From: Diphasiastrum complanatum
Taxonomy: Eukaryota; Streptophyta; Lycopodiopsida; Lycopodiales; Lycopodiaceae
Assembly: GCA_029204225.1 (NCBI GenBank)
Contig: MU831865.1
Span: forward strand, 1-64,000
Length of the DNA: 64,000 nucleotides
Direction of reading: 5' to 3'
Made by a program: the position numbers and the translations under genes. Positions 60,478-64,000 of this stretch are shown here, one piece after another. The notes under the pieces are model-generated. The model did no database searches. It saw only the letters and a program-made list of their open reading frames with translations, and had not been told where the DNA came from. Each line of letters starts with the position of its first letter. The first letter of the stretch is position 1.

Positions 60478-60683
60478 TGACTTCGGTGACTTCAAAGTCA
60501 AACTAGTCGATGACGTAGACTTCGATGTCAATGGAGATGTTGCCAGAACTTTGATGACTTCGATGTTTGGGAAGTCGATGATGTGGACTTCAAAGTCGAA
60601 GAATTCGATGACATGGACTTCGAAGTTGATGGAGTTTATTGACAAGATGTAGATGACTTCGAAGTCAGAGACTTCGATGTTGA
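60478..60683. repeat. Minisatellite of GACTTCGAAGTCGATG-type units
   Basis: At least eight degenerate units of 15-30 bp built on GACTTCGA(A/T)GTC, itself a palindromic core. It produces a spurious minus-strand frame rich in FEVH-like repeats at 60328-60687. That frame has no domain and is not called as a gene. Confidence 0.75.
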
Positions 60684-61845
60684 TCATGCTTCTGCTTCAG
60701 TTGATTGATTGCACAGACGTAGAGTAAGGCTGCATGTTGTTGTACAGAGAGCTTATATATTTACATAGCATATTTGTGCTCAGGAATCAAATTCAGGTAA
60801 GTCGGAGTGAAGATTGATTCCAACAATACCCTATAAATTGATTAGCATGGCATGAGCCATGATATGGTGACATCAGAGTTTGGCCTATCACTAGATATTA
60901 GACTTGAATGGATAGATTGGACTTCATAAAATGCTTATTATGTTGTTAAGTTGTAGAACTTGTTTTGTAAATGAATAATAACTGACATTCTACTTGTCTT
61001 CCTCATTGTGCTAACTTGCACAGTTTTGTGTAATGGGATGGTGATAGGTACCAGTTGAATGTCTTGGAATAAGTTTTGCTTTATGGTGCTTCTTAGTAAT
61101 GTATGAACATTTTAACTTTGTATTACCTTGTTGATTTATGAATAGAAGTTTCAAAAGCTTTGAACTTGTCAAGAAGAACTATGTGTGATTCTATTCTCTC
61201 TCTCTCTCTCTAATTAATAATAACAACAATAAAAATCCTTGCTAAGGCAAACCCAACTAGCAAGATTGCTAAATCCTACGTAACACCCAAAGGGAGATAA
61301 TAAGAATTGTGGCTAAACTAAGCAATAAACAAATAAAACCATGCCACAATTAAAGGCCAATGAAAGGAGGCAAGAGGAGGCCCGAGCACCTTCCCTCAAG
61401 CTATGCACCTTCCAATGGAAACACAATGAAATGCAAGATAGTCACAATAGTAATTTTGCCTTAATCACAAAGTGTTGTTTACAATGCAAATACCTCTCCT
61501 TTTAAGGCAAGGAGGGTCTTCCATAGGTGTCTACTAACTTATGGGACTAATTTGTTTCTAGTCTTTCTAGAACTTCTAACGTAGGATTTAGAACTTCAAA
61601 GTTTATTAACTTAGGAAAACTTAAGATAAAATATTCCTAATCTTAAGTTTCCTAAGTCTAAGTTCTAAATCTAAGTTTGAGCTATTTTATTATTATTTAA
61701 GCTTCTACTCATGGACTTACAAAACACATGACATGGTTGAAGTTTATTGACAAATACTCATACGTAGACTTACAAAATACATGCCATGGAGTTTTTTTTT
61801 TTTTTTTTTCATTTTTTTTTTCTTTGTGTTAGCACAGTTGCTAAC
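60684..61845. other. Non-coding sequence, partly gypsy 3' LTR
   Basis: The right end (ending CTAACA at 61846) is the start of a minus-strand LTR. How far the LTR extends to the left could not be decided. A short (TC)n run is at 61195-61213 and T-rich runs are at 61792-61821. No gene is seen. Confidence 0.4.
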
Positions 61846-61846
61846 A

Positions 61847-61860
61847 TTATCCCCCTCCTT
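61847..61860 (-). other. Polypurine tract of minus-strand gypsy element
   Basis: The minus strand reads AAGGAGGGGGATAA directly before TGTTAGCAACTG, the expected TG start of a 3' LTR. The upstream reading frame ends exactly at this tract. Confidence 0.75.
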
Positions 61861-63600
61861 ATTGAATTGGTGGTCCCACACCAATTGACGCCTTTTCATC
61901 CTGGATCTTTTGTGCTTCTTGGAGGCGAGACTGTTGTTGTCGGGAGAGGTAGATGGTCGTGCCGATGCCCTCCATCATTTGCCACCATAATTTGTTTAAG
62001 AAGGGCATGGGTTTGTAATAATGGAACATACCCTGCAGAAAGTTATGGGTTTTCCATGGCTCCACCATATCAACGTGCAAGACGGAAGTGAGTGCAGCGC
62101 GATAATAGAGTCTTGCTACATTGATATGGTCGTATTGCATTCGCAAGGGTTTATTGATATCAAGGGCAATTGGGGGTAACTCTTGATCCCAAAAACCTTT
62201 GAGTTCTGTCAGAAATGCCACCAAGCCACAATTATCCGCAAAATATCTGACGTCGCGATCATGATTGCCATAATGCTTATGGTAGAATACTCGACAATTG
62301 GTGACATGTCTTCGGCTAAGTTGCCGGTATCTATGCCTGTGAGTTTAGATCAAAAGATTCTGTTCTTGACCTTGGTGGCAGGAAACGATTCTCGCCTCGC
62401 TACTGGATAGTAATAAGAATTTCTGTGCATGTAGGAGGGGGCTTCGATATATCGTGCCATTGAGGTCTTACTTTGCAGGAAGAGTTGATGGCGCCAGAGA
62501 GGTTGTGGATCCAGGAGTTTGACTGCTGCTTTATGTGTTTGACACTGGTCCAAATCTGACAATATGTAGCCACCTCACTCTTTTGTTGTTGGATATTTCT
62601 TTGCAAACTCCTGAGAGGTGCACAACTCCTTGCATGGTTCTATGGGCGTGATTCTGTGCTGGATGGTTGGTGTTTTGGAGGCAATCTCGTGTTGAATTTG
62701 TGGATCAGGTTCAGGAGAGAGAGGAGGTGAGGGGTTAGCTTCAGCAATTCTTTGTGACTCAGGAGAAAATTGTCGTGGACTGAAGGGGGGGTTGGTGGTG
62801 TCGAGAGGGTTAGAAGCGGTGGAAGGAAAAAGATAATGTTGGGAGCTGGTACCCCCAAAGCCTGATGGATTGGTTGGTGTTTGAGCTCCTTGCCCCAGGG
62901 GTTGACCTTGAAATGAGGAGCCTTGAGTTGCAGGAGGAGGCTGTTGGAATCCTGCTCCATCTCCACCATCTGTCCATCAAAGTGGTGTCTCGAATCATGG
63001 AATTGGGTGTGCTCTGCATGAACCTATGGTGTCAACTAGACAGTGGCCTTTAAGCATTCTTCCAGGGTGGCTATGTGCTAGTTTAGGGCCTCGACGAAAG
63101 CAATGTATGATTGCTATAATTTTGAGTGTTGCTCCGTCGTGGCTTTCAGCCTTTGGGCCAGCGTTTGATAGGCCACCACTGGAATGGCAGTCCCCTCAGG
63201 AATAGTTGGTTTAGGGTAGTCGTTGAAGTCCACCAATTCCAACTGTTCCTTCATAGCGGAACGTGCTACTTGTGCATCTGCTACAGTCTCATCCTTTTCG
63301 GCTTTGAGAGTATCGATGGTTTGCTACATGTTGGATACCTTCAGTTGGAGCTGGTTCTGGAGGTGGAGTAGCATATGTTGCTATTGTTGATTGTAATTCG
63401 TGAGGTTCTGGATCTATGGTTGTTGTTGTTTGTTTTCCTCCTGTAGCCTTGTTTTTTCTTTCTGAAGGTCCGCCATAGCACCATCGTCGAATTGCCGCAT
63501 AGTATACTGTCTCTCTAGGGTGCCGAGTAGATTGTATTGGAGCTCATTCAACAACCATACCGCTTTTTGGGCTGCGCGAGATTGTGTGTGTCGAGCAGCA
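61859..63600 (-). pseudogene. Additional reading frame after integrase of a Tat-like gypsy element
   Basis: On the minus strand a degraded frame of about 575 codons runs from the integrase region to the polypurine tract. It begins with a coiled-coil part (QKAVWLLNELQYNLL, ADLQKEKTRLQEENKQQQ, then QNQLQLKVSN and TIDTLKAEKDETV). A Gln/Pro-rich linker follows (QQPPPATQGSSFQGQPLG, FSPRQFSPESQRIAEAN). The C-terminal region has WDQELPPIALDINKPLRM and LQGMFHYYKPMPFLNKLWW (61859-62224). Seven in-frame TAGs occur in the coiled-coil part, with frameshifts further on. No membrane segment is obvious, so an env-like identity is not supported. I do not recognise the family. Confidence 0.6.
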
Positions 63601-64000
63601 GGACTAATAGGTCCGACATAATCAATTCCCCATTTTTGGAAAGCTTGATCAGTGGGTACGGGGTGTAAAGGCATGTGGTCTATTTTTTTAAAGTGTTTTG
63701 TGCGTTGGCAGACATCACAAGCCTTAGTGTAGTTGTGCATATCCTTGAAGAGTGTTGGCCACCAAAAATCGGCCAAGAGGATTTTCTTAGCAGTTGTTTC
63801 AAAAGAGAAATGGCCTGCACCAATACCTTCATGAGTGAGGGAAATTAGAGGGTATTTCACCTTCATTAAGACATCGTCGGATAATTCCATCTAATCCTTG
63901 CTTGTAGAATTGTCTTGCAATTAACGTATAAGGTTGAGTTTTGAGGACCAACGCACGTTGTTCAGGTTTAGAGAAGGAAGGATCCATCTGCCCTGAAGTT
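63590..64000 (-). mobile_element. Tat/Athila-like gypsy integrase N-terminus
   Basis: The HHCC zinc finger is clear: HEGIGAGHFSFETTAKKIL, WWPTLFKDMHNYTKACDVCQ. It is followed by the start of the core (WGIDYVGPISPAARHT), where similarity stops. The rest of the core is deleted and the downstream coiled-coil frame follows without a gap. Upstream, QPYTLIARQFYKQGLDGIIR matches the region before the finger in a different frame. The element continues beyond the window end. Confidence 0.85.

Noticed and set aside
60328-60687. 119-codon minus-strand frame with FEVH-like repeats
   Set aside because: It is generated by the GACTTCGAAGTC minisatellite and has no other support.
63024-63600. TAG read as glutamine (alternative genetic code or readthrough) in the gypsy coiled-coil frame
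   Set aside because: Plant nuclear genes use the standard code, the frame also carries frameshifts further on, and the same TAG bias appears in unrelated dead retroelement frames here. C-to-T decay at CHG sites explains it.

Overview
The window is nuclear DNA of a land plant with a large, transposon-rich genome. Two protein-coding host genes can be read, both of plant type: a PI-PLC X-domain phosphodiesterase gene split by multi-kilobase introns, and an intronless NSP2-like GRAS transcription factor. Everything else is decayed or nested LTR retrotransposons (Ty1/copia, Ty3/gypsy chromovirus-like and Tat/Athila-like), a hAT-like MITE pair, a tRNA-derived SINE, microsatellites and a satellite block. 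Kilobase-scale introns full of old LTR elements fit a gymnosperm best, but a fern or another large-genome plant cannot be excluded from sequence alone.

Layout. 1-6.3 kb: copia RNase H remnant (-), then a gypsy pol (+), an LTR with primer-binding site, and a second gypsy gag (+). 7.26-35.13 kb (-): the PLC-X gene in seven recognisable exons (35126-35028, 27470-27357, 11383-11246, 10495-10397, 10105-9802, 8243-8020, 7350-7264), giving 355 codons with GT-AG borders throughout. Only the very short terminal coding exon is unassigned. Its 16-kb intron 2 holds a gypsy-gag/copia-pol chimera, a gypsy element, a minus-strand copia between 200-bp direct repeats, and a Tat-like gag with triplicated zinc-knuckle modules plus its LTR. 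Its 7.6-kb intron 1 holds several copia fragments. Two copies of one hAT-like MITE family, each with its own perfect 8-bp target duplication, sit on either side of exon 2.

35-49 kb: the intergenic space between the divergently oriented PLC-X and GRAS genes. It contains a candidate DNA transposon with inverted subterminal repeat arrays, a copia gag related to the one in PLC intron 1, and an unusual block at 43.5-47.3 kb. That block has arrays of 9-10-bp units, GC-rich palindromes repeated many times, a perfect 214-bp inverted repeat with a 12-nt spacer, and a coding-like stretch that I cannot identify.

49.37-51.38 kb (+): NSP2-like GRAS gene, with an 86-bp tRNA-derived SINE and 15-bp target duplication just downstream. 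53-54 kb: gypsy LTR-like sequence with a PBS-like site. 54.1-59.8 kb (-): a nearly complete but broken copia element. 60.4 kb: a minisatellite. 61.85-64 kb (-): the 3' part of a Tat-like gypsy element with an additional long reading frame after integrase, ending at its polypurine tract.

The host genes look intact. The retroelement reading frames are decayed, and in several of them the in-frame stops are all TAG, as expected if methylated CAG or CCA sites mutate by C-to-T change.
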